This document shows, piece after piece, positions 53,909-64,000 of a stretch of DNA of 64,000 bases. Both the position numbers and the translations under genes were made by a program. Source of the DNA: Aliirhizobium smilacinae (GTDB lineage: Bacteria > Pseudomonadota > Alphaproteobacteria > Rhizobiales > Rhizobiaceae); contig NZ_VDMN01000003.1 of NCBI RefSeq assembly GCF_006335145.1, positions 186,001-250,000 of the forward strand, written 5' to 3'. Each line of letters opens with the position of its first letter. The stretch's first letter is position 1. The notes beneath the pieces are model-generated. The model ran no database searches. It saw nothing but the letters and a program-made list of their open reading frames with translations, and was not told the DNA's origin.

Positions 53909-54628
53909 ATGGAACAGGTAGCTTTGGAAGCCGCGACACATGACGTCAGTCTGTGGTCGCTGTTCATGCAGGCAGGACTTATCGTCAAGCTGGTCATGAT
54001 CGGTCTGATCGGTGCGTCGGTCTGGACCTGGGCGATTGTGCTCGACAAGTATGTGAGCTTTTCCAAGGCGCGGAAGCAGTTCGACCAGTTCGAGCAGGTC
54101 TTCTGGTCCGGACAGTCGCTGGAAGAGCTTTACCGCACGCTCGGCGAACGCCAGAACAACGGCCTTGCCGCCATCTTCGTCGCCGCCATGCGTGAATGGA
54201 AAAAGAGCTTCGAGCGCGGTGCACGTTCGCCGATCGGCCTGCAGATGCGTATCGACCGGGCGATGGACGTGACCATGTCGCGCGAAGGCGAAGCCTACGA
54301 ATCCCGTCTAGGCTCATTGGCGACGATCGGTTCAGCCGGTCCGTTCATCGGCCTCTTCGGTACGGTTGTCGGTATCATGACCTCGTTCCAGGCGATCGCC
54401 GGTTCCAAATCCACCAACCTTGCCGTCGTTGCTCCCGGTATCGCTGAAGCGCTGCTCGCAACCGCGATCGGCCTTGTCGCCGCTATCCCGGCCGTTATCG
54501 CCTACAACAAGTTCATGGGTGAAGCGGGCAAGCTGCATTCCCGCATGGAAGGCTTTGCAGACGAGTTCTCGGCCATCCTGTCGCGTCAGATCGACGAGAA
54601 GCTGCAGCCCCGCCAGGCCGCGCAATAA
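53909..54628 (+). CDS. tolQ: Tol-Pal proton-channel protein TolQ
   Basis: A 239-residue inner-membrane protein with three membrane segments (about 22-44, 140-160, 175-195). With TolR it forms the proton channel that drives TolA. GSAGPFIGLFGTVVGIMTSF and the TNLAVVAPGIAEALLATAIG block are family signatures. The gene starts the tolQRAB run; tolR begins 26 bp after its stop. Length is normal. Confidence 0.96.
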   Translation: MEQVALEAATHDVSLWSLFMQAGLIVKLVMIGLIGASVWTWAIVLDKYVSFSKARKQFDQFEQVFWSGQSLEELYRTLGERQNNGLAAIFVAAMREWKKSFERGARSPIGLQMRIDRAMDVTMSREGEAYESRLGSLATIGSAGPFIGLFGTVVGIMTSFQAIAGSKSTNLAVVAPGIAEALLATAIGLVAAIPAVIAYNKFMGEAGKLHSRMEGFADEFSAILSRQIDEKLQPRQAAQ

Positions 54629-54654
54629 GCCGCGCGACGAAGGAGAGCTAGATC

Positions 54655-55113
54655 ATGGGCATGTCTGCCGGAGGAGCGAATGCATCGGGTGGTGGTCGCC
54701 GCGGACGTCGCGGTCGTCGCCGTGGCGGTGTCATCAGCGAAATCAACGTCACGCCACTCGTCGACGTCATGCTGGTGCTGCTCATCATCTTCATGGTGGC
54801 GGCACCGATGATGACCGTCGGCGTGCCGATCGATCTGCCGCAGACGCAGGCGAAGGCGATGAATTCCGATACGCAGCCGATCACCATCTCCGTCAATCCG
54901 GCAGGTGAGGTTTATCTGCAGGAAACCCCGATCGCGATCGATGAAGTCGTTCCGAAGCTCGAGGCAATTGCCACGACCGGGTATAACGAGCGCATCTATG
55001 TGCGTGGCGACACGGCTGCCGCCTATGGCGTCGTGATGAAAGTCATGGCCCGCATTTCTGCCGCCGGTTACAAGAATATCGGCCTCGTTACCCTTCAGGA
55101 ACAGGACAGGTAA
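54655..55113 (+). CDS. tolR: Tol-Pal channel protein TolR
   Basis: A 152-residue protein. A Gly/Arg-rich N-terminal stretch is followed by one membrane helix, VTPLVDVMLVLLIIFMVAAP, whose Asp is the proton carrier. The periplasmic domain ends in AAGYKNIGLVTLQEQDR. It works with TolQ. The gene is 9 bp upstream of tolA, in a compact operon. Confidence 0.95.
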   Translation: MGMSAGGANASGGGRRGRRGRRRGGVISEINVTPLVDVMLVLLIIFMVAAPMMTVGVPIDLPQTQAKAMNSDTQPITISVNPAGEVYLQETPIAIDEVVPKLEAIATTGYNERIYVRGDTAAAYGVVMKVMARISAAGYKNIGLVTLQEQDR

Positions 55114-55122
55114 TCGGGTGCC

Positions 55123-56304
55123 ATGAAGGGAAGTTTCGGCACATCGCTGGTTCTTCATACGCTGGTTCTGACCTGGGCGATGGTTTCGCTCAGTGCACCG
55201 GCGCCGATGACCGTTGCCGACGTCGAGGCGCTGCCTGTCGACATCGTACCGATCGAAGATACGACGATGATGCAGCAGGGCGACAAAAAGGCGCCGATGC
55301 TGGAAAAGCCCTCGGTCAAGCCGACCAACAATCAGAAGATCGTCGAAGGTGCCGAGAATGCCGGCGAGAACGACGTCGACCTGAAGACACCACCGACGCC
55401 GGCCAAGAGGCCTGTGCCGGTCGAAGCTGCGGCTGCTCCGAAACCTACGGAACGCCCGACACCAACTCCTACGCCCGAGCAGAACGAGGTCAAGGACATC
55501 GCGCCGGAAGAGACCGCGCCGAAGCCCACCGAAATGGCTGCGTTGCCGCAGCCGAAACCGGAGCCGACCCCGCCGAAGCCTGAGCCCATTCCTGCGCCGA
55601 CGCCCGAGCCGACACCTGCTCCCACTGAGACCAAAGCGGAAGAACTGCCGCTTCCCGATTCCATTCCGCTGCCGGCTGCGAAGCCTAAGCCCGAGCCGCC
55701 GAAGGAACAGGCCAAGCCGGTAGAAAAACCTGTCGAGAAGCCTGTCGAGAAAAAGCCGGAAACGAAGCCGGCCGAAACGGCGAAGACGGATACCAAGGCC
55801 AAGGATACTGCCAAGCCGACCGATAAGAAGGAAGGCAAGAAGCAGGAGACTGCCAAGTCTTCCTCTTCGCAGAAGAGTGACTTCAATGCCGACGAGATCG
55901 CCTCGCTTCTGAACAAGCAGGAAGCATCCGGCGGCGGCGCCAAGCGTTCGGCATCTCCAGCCTCCACCGGCAGCACAAAGCCATCAACGGGCGCGAAGCT
56001 CAGCCTCAGCGAAATGGATGCGTTGCGCGGCCAGATCCAGAACAACTGGTCGACCATCGCCGGCATCGAAGGATTGCAGGGCATGGTGATCCGGGTGACG
56101 TTCAGGCTCGACAAGTCGGGAATGATCATCGGTGAGCCCGAAGTATCATCGACCGGCGGCTCCTCGATGGCGCGGAGGACGATGGAGGGTGGCGCGGTGC
56201 GCGCTGTGCTGAAATCGCAACCCTTCAAGAACCTGCCGGCCGAAAAATACGACGCCTGGAGCGAAGTTGCCGTGAATTTCGACCCTAGTGATCTGGGGCT
56301 CTAG
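55123..56304 (+). CDS. tolA: Tol-Pal protein TolA
   Basis: A 393-residue protein. One N-terminal membrane segment (LVLHTLVLTWAMVSLSAPAP) anchors it in the inner membrane. A long Pro/Glu/Lys/Ala-rich domain (about 55-275; repeats of the KPEPTPPKPE and EKPVEKKP type) spans the periplasm. The folded C-terminal domain (EMDALRGQIQNNWSTIAGIE, then a TonB/TolA-like block ending VAVNFDPSDLGL) contacts Pal and TolB. The coding is low-complexity and could accumulate indels. The frame is open throughout. Confidence 0.93.
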   Translation: MKGSFGTSLVLHTLVLTWAMVSLSAPAPMTVADVEALPVDIVPIEDTTMMQQGDKKAPMLEKPSVKPTNNQKIVEGAENAGENDVDLKTPPTPAKRPVPVEAAAAPKPTERPTPTPTPEQNEVKDIAPEETAPKPTEMAALPQPKPEPTPPKPEPIPAPTPEPTPAPTETKAEELPLPDSIPLPAAKPKPEPPKEQAKPVEKPVEKPVEKKPETKPAETAKTDTKAKDTAKPTDKKEGKKQETAKSSSSQKSDFNADEIASLLNKQEASGGGAKRSASPASTGSTKPSTGAKLSLSEMDALRGQIQNNWSTIAGIEGLQGMVIRVTFRLDKSGMIIGEPEVSSTGGSSMARRTMEGGAVRAVLKSQPFKNLPAEKYDAWSEVAVNFDPSDLGL

Positions 56305-56334
56305 AGAATCAAATAGCTGAAAGGCTTTAGCACT

Positions 56335-57642
56335 ATGATCAGACGTTCCCTCATCGGTATCATGATGGCGATTGCCGGAATGGCGATGACGTTTTCTGCA
56401 CCGGCGCAGGCCGCGGTGGAAATCAACATCAACAAGGGCAATGTCCAGCCATTGCCGATCGCGATCACGGACTTCCAGTCAAACAACGAGATGGGAGCCC
56501 AGATCGCTCAGGTCGTCGCTGCCGACCTGCAGCGCTCCGGCCTTTTTGCACCGGTCAACAAGGCCGCGTTCATCGAGAAGATCACCGATCCGAACAAGGC
56601 CCCGCGTTTCCAGGACTGGACCGCGATCAACGCCCAGGCGCTTGTCGTCGGTCGTGTCACCCGTGAGGCCGATGGTCGTCTTCGCGCCGAGTTTCGTCTG
56701 TGGGACACTTATGCCGGCCAGCAGATGACCGGCCAGCAGTTCTTCACCCAGCCGGATAACTGGCGCCGTCTCGCACATATCATCGCCGATGCAATCTATG
56801 AGCGGATCACCGGCGAGAAGGGCTATTTCGACACCCGCGTCGTGTTCGTTTCGGAAAGCGGTCCGAAAACTGCCCGCCAGCGTCAGCTGGCGATTATGGA
56901 CCAGGACGGCTTCAACGTTCGCATGCTGACCAACACCAAGGATCTGGTGCTGACGCCGCGCTTCTCGCCGAGCCGTCAGGAAGTGACCTACATGTCCTTC
57001 GAAGGCAACCAGCCGCGCGTCTATCTGCTGCAGCTGGAAACCGGCCAACGCGAAGTCGTCGGTAATTTCCCTGGTATGACCTTCTCTCCTCGGTTTTCGC
57101 CGGATGGTCAGAAGGTGATCATGAGCCTTCAGCAGGAAGGCAATGCCAACATCTATACGATGGACCTGCGCTCGCGCACCACGACGCGATTGACCTCGAC
57201 AGCTGCGATCGACACGGCACCGTCCTATGCGCCGGATGGTGGCCGGATCGCTTTCGAAAGTGACCGCGGTGGGCGTCAGCAGATCTATGTGATGAATGCC
57301 GATGGCTCCGGCCAGAATCGTATCTCGTTCGGCGATGGTTCCTATTCGACACCGGTCTGGTCGCCGCGCGGCGATCTGATTGCCTTCACCAAGCAGTCCG
57401 GTGGCAAGTTCTCGATCGGCGTGATGAAGCCGGACGGTTCGGGTGAGCGCATCCTGACCTCGGGCTTCCACAACGAAGGCCCGACCTGGGCGCCGAACGG
57501 ACGCGTGCTGATGTTCTTCCGTCAGGGGGCCGGCGCCGGTGGGCCGCAGCTCTATTCGATCGATCTGACCGGTTACAACGAACAGATGGTCAAGACGCCG
57601 TCCTACGCTTCGGACCCCGCCTGGTCGCCGCTGCTCGAGTAG
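56335..57642 (+). CDS. tolB: Tol-Pal periplasmic protein TolB
   Basis: A 435-residue periplasmic protein with a signal peptide ([18 protein letters not shown]). The N-terminal domain ([19 protein letters not shown]) and a six-bladed beta-propeller (repeats such as [53 protein letters not shown]) match TolB. It binds Pal and helps outer-membrane constriction. The gene is 30 bp after tolA. Hairpins follow the stop. Confidence 0.96.
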   Translation: MIRRSLIGIMMAIAGMAMTFSAPAQAAVEININKGNVQPLPIAITDFQSNNEMGAQIAQVVAADLQRSGLFAPVNKAAFIEKITDPNKAPRFQDWTAINAQALVVGRVTREADGRLRAEFRLWDTYAGQQMTGQQFFTQPDNWRRLAHIIADAIYERITGEKGYFDTRVVFVSESGPKTARQRQLAIMDQDGFNVRMLTNTKDLVLTPRFSPSRQEVTYMSFEGNQPRVYLLQLETGQREVVGNFPGMTFSPRFSPDGQKVIMSLQQEGNANIYTMDLRSRTTTRLTSTAAIDTAPSYAPDGGRIAFESDRGGRQQIYVMNADGSGQNRISFGDGSYSTPVWSPRGDLIAFTKQSGGKFSIGVMKPDGSGERILTSGFHNEGPTWAPNGRVLMFFRQGAGAGGPQLYSIDLTGYNEQMVKTPSYASDPAWSPLLE

Positions 57643-57687
57643 CGGGTAGCGCCCGGTGCTGACGTGTGAACGGCTGCAATCAAGAGT

Positions 57688-57733
57688 GAGGCAAGCTTGC
57701 CTCTTTCCCGCCCCATTCTCGGCAGAATGGGGC
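57688..57733 (+). terminator. palindrome and hairpin after tolB
   Basis: GAGGCAAGCTTGCCTC (57688-57703) is a perfect 16-bp palindrome. GCCCCATTCT (57710-57719) pairs with AGAATGGGGC (57724-57733). Together they probably end the tolQRAB message; the T tract is poor. Confidence 0.5.
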
Positions 57734-57756
57734 TTATACGGGACGCCGCAAGGTTT

Positions 57757-57788
57757 GGTTAACCATAGCCATTTGAATATGGTTAACC
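57757..57788. promoter_or_regulatory. exact 11-bp inverted repeat in the pal promoter region
   Basis: GGTTAACCATA (57757-57767) and its reverse complement TATGGTTAACC (57778-57788) flank a 10-nt spacer. Both arms contain TTAACCAT, which is a CtrA-associated motif in Caulobacter. The pal ATG is 56 bp downstream. Confidence 0.6.
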
Positions 57789-57843
57789 CAATTAGGTTAG
57801 AGTCTGGCAACTCTGAATTTCATGATCCAAGGAGAGACCGGCC

Positions 57844-58377
57844 ATGAGCCGCATTGATACCCCGGCGATGAGCCGCATGCAGACACTCGCTCGCAACCCC
57901 GCCGTCATCGCGCTCACGCTGGCCCTGGCGCTTGCCGGTTGCGCCAACAAGAAGAACCTGCCGAACAGCGCCGGCGAACTCGGCCTCGGTGGTGCAGGTT
58001 CGGCGACGCCGGGCTCGAGCCAGGACTTCACCGTCAATGTCGGCGACCGCATCTTCTTCGATACCGACTCGACCTCGGTTCGCGCCGACGCCCAGCAGAC
58101 GCTCGATCGTCAGGCTCAGTGGCTGGCCCGTTATCCGAACTACGCAATCACCGTCGAAGGCCATGCCGACGAACGCGGCACGCGCGAATACAACCTGGCA
58201 CTCGGCGCACGCCGTGCAGCAGCTACCAAGGAATACCTCGCTTCGCGCGGCGTTCCGGCAAACCGCATGAAGACGATCTCCTACGGCAAGGAACGTCCGG
58301 TCGCCGTTTGCGACGACATCTCGTGCTGGTCGCAAAATCGCCGCGCCGTTACCGTTCTCGGTGGCGCCGGCATGTAA
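57844..58377 (+). CDS. pal: peptidoglycan-associated lipoprotein Pal
   Basis: A 177-residue outer-membrane lipoprotein. The signal ends in the lipobox LAGC. The OmpA-type peptidoglycan-binding domain follows (FFDTDSTSVRADAQQTL, EGHADERGTREYNLALGARR, SYGKERPVAVCDD). Pal anchors the outer membrane to the wall and is the partner of TolB and TolA. It is separate from tolB by 201 bp with its own promoter region, and a strong terminator follows. Confidence 0.96.
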   Translation: MSRIDTPAMSRMQTLARNPAVIALTLALALAGCANKKNLPNSAGELGLGGAGSATPGSSQDFTVNVGDRIFFDTDSTSVRADAQQTLDRQAQWLARYPNYAITVEGHADERGTREYNLALGARRAAATKEYLASRGVPANRMKTISYGKERPVAVCDDISCWSQNRRAVTVLGGAGM

Positions 58378-58422
58378 TCTTGGTCTCGGGTTCAGGCCCG
58401 GCAAAGATGACAATTTGTTAAG

Positions 58423-58450
58423 AAAAGGTGGCCTTGCGGCCACCTTTTTT
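58423..58450 (+). terminator. rho-independent terminator of pal
   Basis: AAAAGGTGGCC and GGCCACCTTTT form an 11-bp stem with a TTGC loop and a long T tract (TTTTTTG). It is 45 bp after the pal stop. Confidence 0.93.
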
Positions 58451-58575
58451 GTTTTTCCTTAGTTTGGCCCCGTTTCCCTTCATTTTGAACGTCGGCTTAG
58501 TTGCTTTTTGACGGCAGGTAATAAAAATCGGGTCTTGCGCCAATCCGGCGCAAATCAGAGAGCAGGACGAACGAC

Positions 58576-59610
58576 ATGAAGAAAATTGTCTTGGCAGCGA
58601 TGCTAGGGCTGGCGGCAATGGCAGGTCCCGCAGGGGCCTTCTCACTCTCATTGCCGAAACTCTTCCAAGGCGAGCACAGTGCTCCGCAACAGCCACAGGC
58701 CGAAGAACGGCCGGTGATCCTGGCGCAGAGCAATGACGCCGTTCGTGGCCAGCAACTCCAGGAAGAGATCCGGCAGCTCAACGGCCGTATCGAGGAAATG
58801 AGTTATCAGCTGCTGCAAATGCAGGAGCAACTGCGCAAGACGCAGGAAGATAACGAATTCCGCTTCCAGGAACTGGAAAAGAAGAAGAGAAGCGATTTGG
58901 GCGACACGACCGGGCAACCGGCCGTGGCGTCCAGCCGCCCTTCCTCTTCTCAGCCGTCTACTCCGCCACAATCCTCGTCCAGTAGCGACGATGTCGCCCG
59001 GATCATCGAAACTCCCTCCGATAACGGAGCAGGCGGCGCTCCACAGGGCAATTCTGCGCCGGCTCCGACCACGCTCGGCTCGATGGAATTCGATCAGAAC
59101 GGCAACCCGGTCGGTGCGAACCGCAACAATGATGCTCGAAATTCGTCGGCTTTGCCGGGTGTCGAGATGGGCAAGCCCCGTTCCGGCCAGACATCGCCGA
59201 GAGATCCGCAGCAGACAGCATCACTCGGCAGCGAAAGCGATGCCTACAAGATCGCCTACGACCATGTGCTGACGGGCGACTATCAGCTCGCTGAGACCGA
59301 GTTCTCCAGCTACATTTCCGCCTATCCGAAGAGTACCCGCCTTGCTGACGCAAATTTCTGGCTCGGCGAAGCGCAATATTCGCAGAGCAAATATAACGAG
59401 GCGGCGAAGACCTTCCTCAATGCGCACCAGACCTACGGCAAATCGCCCAAGGCGCCGGAAATGCTGCTGAAGCTCGGCATGTCGCTTGCCGCGCTGGACA
59501 ATAACGAAACTGCCTGCGCGACCTTGAAAGAGGTGCCGCGCCGCTATCCAAGTGCCGCCAAGGCGGTGCTTTCGAAGGTCAGCAGCGAACAGAAGCGTCT
59601 CGGTTGCTGA
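58576..59610 (+). CDS. cpoB: Tol-associated periplasmic protein CpoB (YbgF)
   Basis: A 344-residue periplasmic protein with a signal peptide (IVLAAMLGLAAMAGPAGAF). A coiled-coil segment (LQEEIRQLNGRIEEMSYQLL) and a Ser/Pro-rich linker lead to three TPR-like repeats (from about residue 225: YKIAYDHVLTGDYQLAETEF, ANFWLGEAQYSQSKYNEAAK). CpoB links peptidoglycan synthesis to Tol. It follows pal after the terminator, with its own start region. Its stop is within 15 bp of the tilS start. Confidence 0.92.
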   Translation: MKKIVLAAMLGLAAMAGPAGAFSLSLPKLFQGEHSAPQQPQAEERPVILAQSNDAVRGQQLQEEIRQLNGRIEEMSYQLLQMQEQLRKTQEDNEFRFQELEKKKRSDLGDTTGQPAVASSRPSSSQPSTPPQSSSSSDDVARIIETPSDNGAGGAPQGNSAPAPTTLGSMEFDQNGNPVGANRNNDARNSSALPGVEMGKPRSGQTSPRDPQQTASLGSESDAYKIAYDHVLTGDYQLAETEFSSYISAYPKSTRLADANFWLGEAQYSQSKYNEAAKTFLNAHQTYGKSPKAPEMLLKLGMSLAALDNNETACATLKEVPRRYPSAAKAVLSKVSSEQKRLGC

Positions 59611-59624
59611 TAGGCGGCAGCGCC

Positions 59625-60980
59625 GTGCCCACTTTCTCAGATCAGAGCTCTTCTCCTTGTAAGGCTGCCGAGGCGCTGATTGCGCGACTGGCGGGCCCGA
59701 GCACGATCCTTGCCGCGGTTTCCGGCGGAAGCGATTCGATCGGCCTTCTTCTTGCTTTTCATCAGGTACTTGCTGCAGATGCGCGACATGGCCACAAGCT
59801 GGTGGCCGCGACCGTGGATCACGGACTTAGGCCTGAGGCTGCCGATGAGGCCGATGCCGTCTTCCGGCTTTGCGCAGAGCTGTCCATTCCTCACATCATC
59901 CGACGCTGGGATGGCGAAAAACCGAAATCCGGTATTTCGGCGGCATCCAGAGACGCGCGCTATCGATTGCTGATCGAAGCTGCCGATTCGCTCGATGCCG
60001 ACGTCATCATCACCGGCCACACGCTCGACGACCAGATAGAGACGGTCAGCATGCGTGCTGCCCGCAGTGACTCGGAGTCCAATCTCGGCTTGGCAGGCAT
60101 GGCTGAAGCCGTGCTTCTTGATCGGCGCCGCTGGTTGCTGCGCCCGTTTCTTGCGACGCGGCGTGAGGCAATCCGTGACTTCCTGCTTCGACAGGGCAGG
60201 GGATGGGCCGACGATCCGAGCAATGCCGATCGTCACTACGAGCGCGTTCGGGTGCGGGAAAGTCTGGTGGATCGGTCTGATGCGCTGCTGGAGGCCATTC
60301 AATCTGCAGCGCGGCGGCGTAGTCGGCTTGCCGAGGAGGCTGCCGAACTTGCCCGCCGTCATCTGCGCGTCGAGCACGGTGTTCTGGCCCGGCTTGCCCC
60401 CGAAGCTTTGAGCGAACAGTCCGAGACATTACGTCACCTGCTGGCAAATCTGGCTGCCATTCTCGGTGGGCGGCAGCATTTGCCTGCGGCCACGACGATG
60501 GATCGCGTCATGGCAATGCTCGATGGGCGCCATATGGGGCGAACGACGGCGGGGCGCGTGATGTTCGATCTCAGGCGACAGGGTCTTTTCATGCATCGCG
60601 AAAACCGGGATCAGGTCGTGACCAGGGTTGACGAAGGTGAAACTGTTGTGTGGGACGGACGCTACCGGATTGGAAACCTGTCGGATGATTTTGTCACGGT
60701 TGGTGCGAGTTCTGCGGACCGCAATCTGGCAATCGCACTGTTCCCCGACGCACCTCCGGCCATCGCCATGCGAGCTATGGGTGTGATGCCCGACATCACA
60801 GCTGCTGCGCCGTCATCGAACGGAATCAATAAAGCGAGTGTGATCGCCGAGCCGATCCTCGCCCCCTACGACCGTTTTTTGCCGCAGTTTGATCTTATTC
60901 TGGCGTCTGAGTTGGGACTTTCGTTCGGATGTGATGAGTTTCCCGCCGCTCCAATTAAGGTTTTCGAGCGGAAAAGCTAA
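59625..60980 (+). CDS. tilS: tRNA(Ile)-lysidine synthetase
   Basis: TilS modifies C34 of the CAU tRNA(Ile) to lysidine so that it reads AUA. The 451-residue protein has the PP-loop AVSGGSDSIGLL (about 31-42) and, later, VIITGHTLDDQIETVSMRAA, LRPFLATRREAIRDFL and WADDPSNADRHYERVRVR, the family's catalytic segments. The start is uncertain: a GTG at 59625 (chosen) with AGGCGG before it, or a TTG at 59604 that overlaps cpoB. It lies 14 bp from cpoB and 102 bp before ftsH. Confidence 0.92.
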   Translation: MPTFSDQSSSPCKAAEALIARLAGPSTILAAVSGGSDSIGLLLAFHQVLAADARHGHKLVAATVDHGLRPEAADEADAVFRLCAELSIPHIIRRWDGEKPKSGISAASRDARYRLLIEAADSLDADVIITGHTLDDQIETVSMRAARSDSESNLGLAGMAEAVLLDRRRWLLRPFLATRREAIRDFLLRQGRGWADDPSNADRHYERVRVRESLVDRSDALLEAIQSAARRRSRLAEEAAELARRHLRVEHGVLARLAPEALSEQSETLRHLLANLAAILGGRQHLPAATTMDRVMAMLDGRHMGRTTAGRVMFDLRRQGLFMHRENRDQVVTRVDEGETVVWDGRYRIGNLSDDFVTVGASSADRNLAIALFPDAPPAIAMRAMGVMPDITAAAPSSNGINKASVIAEPILAPYDRFLPQFDLILASELGLSFGCDEFPAAPIKVFERKS

Positions 60981-61082
60981 ACGGCGAGGTCGCCTTGCCT
61001 TGGCAAGGGCGTGACGCAACCTTATGTTATGGGCAAGTAAGGCGGTCGCTTCAGCGGCAGCCATCGCATTCCGGGGAGTTCG

Positions 61083-63017
<1,935 letters not shown>

Positions 63018-63037
63018 GTGAACTATAGGAACTGAAC

Positions 63038-63072
63038 ATGGCCGCCGTGGAGTGATCCACGGCGGCCATTTT
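63038..63072 (+). terminator. rho-independent terminator of ftsH
   Basis: ATGGCCGCCGTGGA and TCCACGGCGGCCAT form an exact 14-bp stem with GTGA loop; four T follow. It is 21 bp after the ftsH stop. Confidence 0.88.
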
Positions 63073-63251
63073 ATGTTAACGATGACTTATCCGGTCACGG
63101 GATATGATCGGCTTTGACGCTAATTTAAGTGCTTGGGCCGCGTGACTGTGGCATGAGCCGGATAAATGCCGATCCCAGAAGACGCGGCAGCGGGCCATAG
63201 GTTGATCCTGTCCCGCAGCGCGAGGATCGCGCGATGACGAAGGAGATTACA

Positions 63252-64000
63252 TGGCACGCCGCTATTTCGGTACCGATGGTATCCGTGGGCATTCGAATGT
63301 CTTCCCGATGACGCCCGATCTCGCAATGCGGGTCGGCATTGCCGTCGGCACCATTTTCCGCAACGGCAGCCACCGTCACCGTGTCGTGATCGGCAAGGAC
63401 ACTCGTCTTTCCGGATACATGCTCGAAAACGCAATGGTGGCCGGTTTTACCGCCGCGGGCCTCGACGTTTTCCTTCTGGGTCCAATTCCGACGCCGGCCG
63501 TCGCCATGCTGACAAGGTCGCTGCGCGCAGACGTCGGCGTGATGATCTCGGCATCCCACAACCCGTTCGAGGACAACGGCATCAAGCTGTTCGGTCCCGA
63601 TGGTTACAAGCTTTCCGACGAACTGGAGATGCGCATCGAGGATCTGCTCGACAGCGACCTTCATGCCCAGTTGGCGAAATCCGCCGATATCGGCCGTGCA
63701 AAGCGCGTAGAAGGTGACATTTACCGTTATATCGAGCAGGCCAAGCGCACGCTGCCGCGTGACGTTACACTGCATGGCCTGCGGGTTGCGATCGACTGTG
63801 CCAATGGCGCCGCCTACAAGGTTGCACCTCTGGCGCTCTGGGAACTCGGCGCCGAGGTTGTGACGATCGGTAACGAGCCGAATGGTACGAACATCAATCT
63901 CGACTGCGGATCGACCAGCCCGGAAGCACTGCAGAAGAAGGTTCACGAAGTTCGAGCCGATATCGGCATTGCGCTGGATGGCGATGCGGACCGCGTGATC
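63252..64000 (+). CDS. glmM: phosphoglucosamine mutase, N-terminal part (3' end outside window)
   Basis: GlmM isomerises glucosamine-6-phosphate to glucosamine-1-phosphate for cell-wall synthesis. About 249 residues are visible: [18 protein letters not shown] at the start, the phosphoserine site [20 protein letters not shown] (about 96-115) and the metal-binding [10 protein letters not shown] at the end of the window. AAGGAG precedes the ATG at 63252. The ftsH-glmM order is common in proteobacteria. Confidence 0.97.

Overview
The window reads as chromosome of an alphaproteobacterium of the Rhizobiaceae (Rhizobium/Agrobacterium/Sinorhizobium group). Evidence: high GC with strong C/G third positions, an RcdA (DUF1465) cell-cycle gene, a sulfolipid sqdBDC operon, the run class I aldolase - pgk - gap - tkt - DUF4164 - zapA, and the run yebC - ruvCAB - tolQRAB/pal - tilS - ftsH - glmM. 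It starts inside pyk and ends inside glmM. Almost all is core genome, with three accessory intrusions: one insertion sequence and two toxin-antitoxin modules.

Layout. 0-15 kb: pyk 3' end, a GNAT acetyltransferase, an alpha/beta hydrolase, a periplasmic TPR protein, rpmJ, purE-purK, two DUF465 proteins, a TauE/SafE permease, a ThiE-like protein, a secreted Sel1-repeat protein, an inositol monophosphatase (suhB), a MotA/MotB-like motor pair, a glycoamylase-domain protein and an ABC exporter. 15-19.9 kb: rpmE, a small ATPase, rcdA, a 419-bp gap holding a candidate small RNA and two CtrA boxes, DUF1192, an MFS transporter, a 53-residue membrane peptide and a PhzF isomerase. 20-32.4 kb: glycolysis and pentose phosphate genes on the minus strand, interrupted by an antiporter gene, an insertion sequence with a passenger gene (25126-27374) and a PAS-GGDEF diguanylate cyclase. 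32.6-39.5 kb: DUF4164, zapA, 6S RNA, a three-gene histidine-kinase/response-regulator set, a CBS-domain membrane protein, 5-formyl-THF cyclo-ligase and a YmdB-type phosphodiesterase. 39.5-49.9 kb: an unresolved stretch, an MBL-fold protein, a PNPOx-like protein, yebC, a luciferase-like oxidoreductase, an orphan chemoreceptor-like protein, and ruvC, ruvA and ruvB with one VapBC-type module in each gap, then a NUDIX hydrolase and two small basic proteins. 50-53 kb: sqdC, sqdD, sqdB. 53-64 kb: ybgC, tolQ, tolR, tolA, tolB, pal, cpoB, tilS, ftsH, glmM.

How it works together: the minus-strand carbon block supplies lower glycolysis and the non-oxidative pentose phosphate step. The Tol-Pal block maintains the outer membrane at division. 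RcdA (with its apparent CtrA-controlled promoter), ZapA and FtsH tie the window to growth and division. The strongest unusual points are the two VapBC modules in the ruvCAB locus, the CtrA-box-linked three-hairpin RNA beside rcdA, and the insertion sequence that carries a non-transposase gene.
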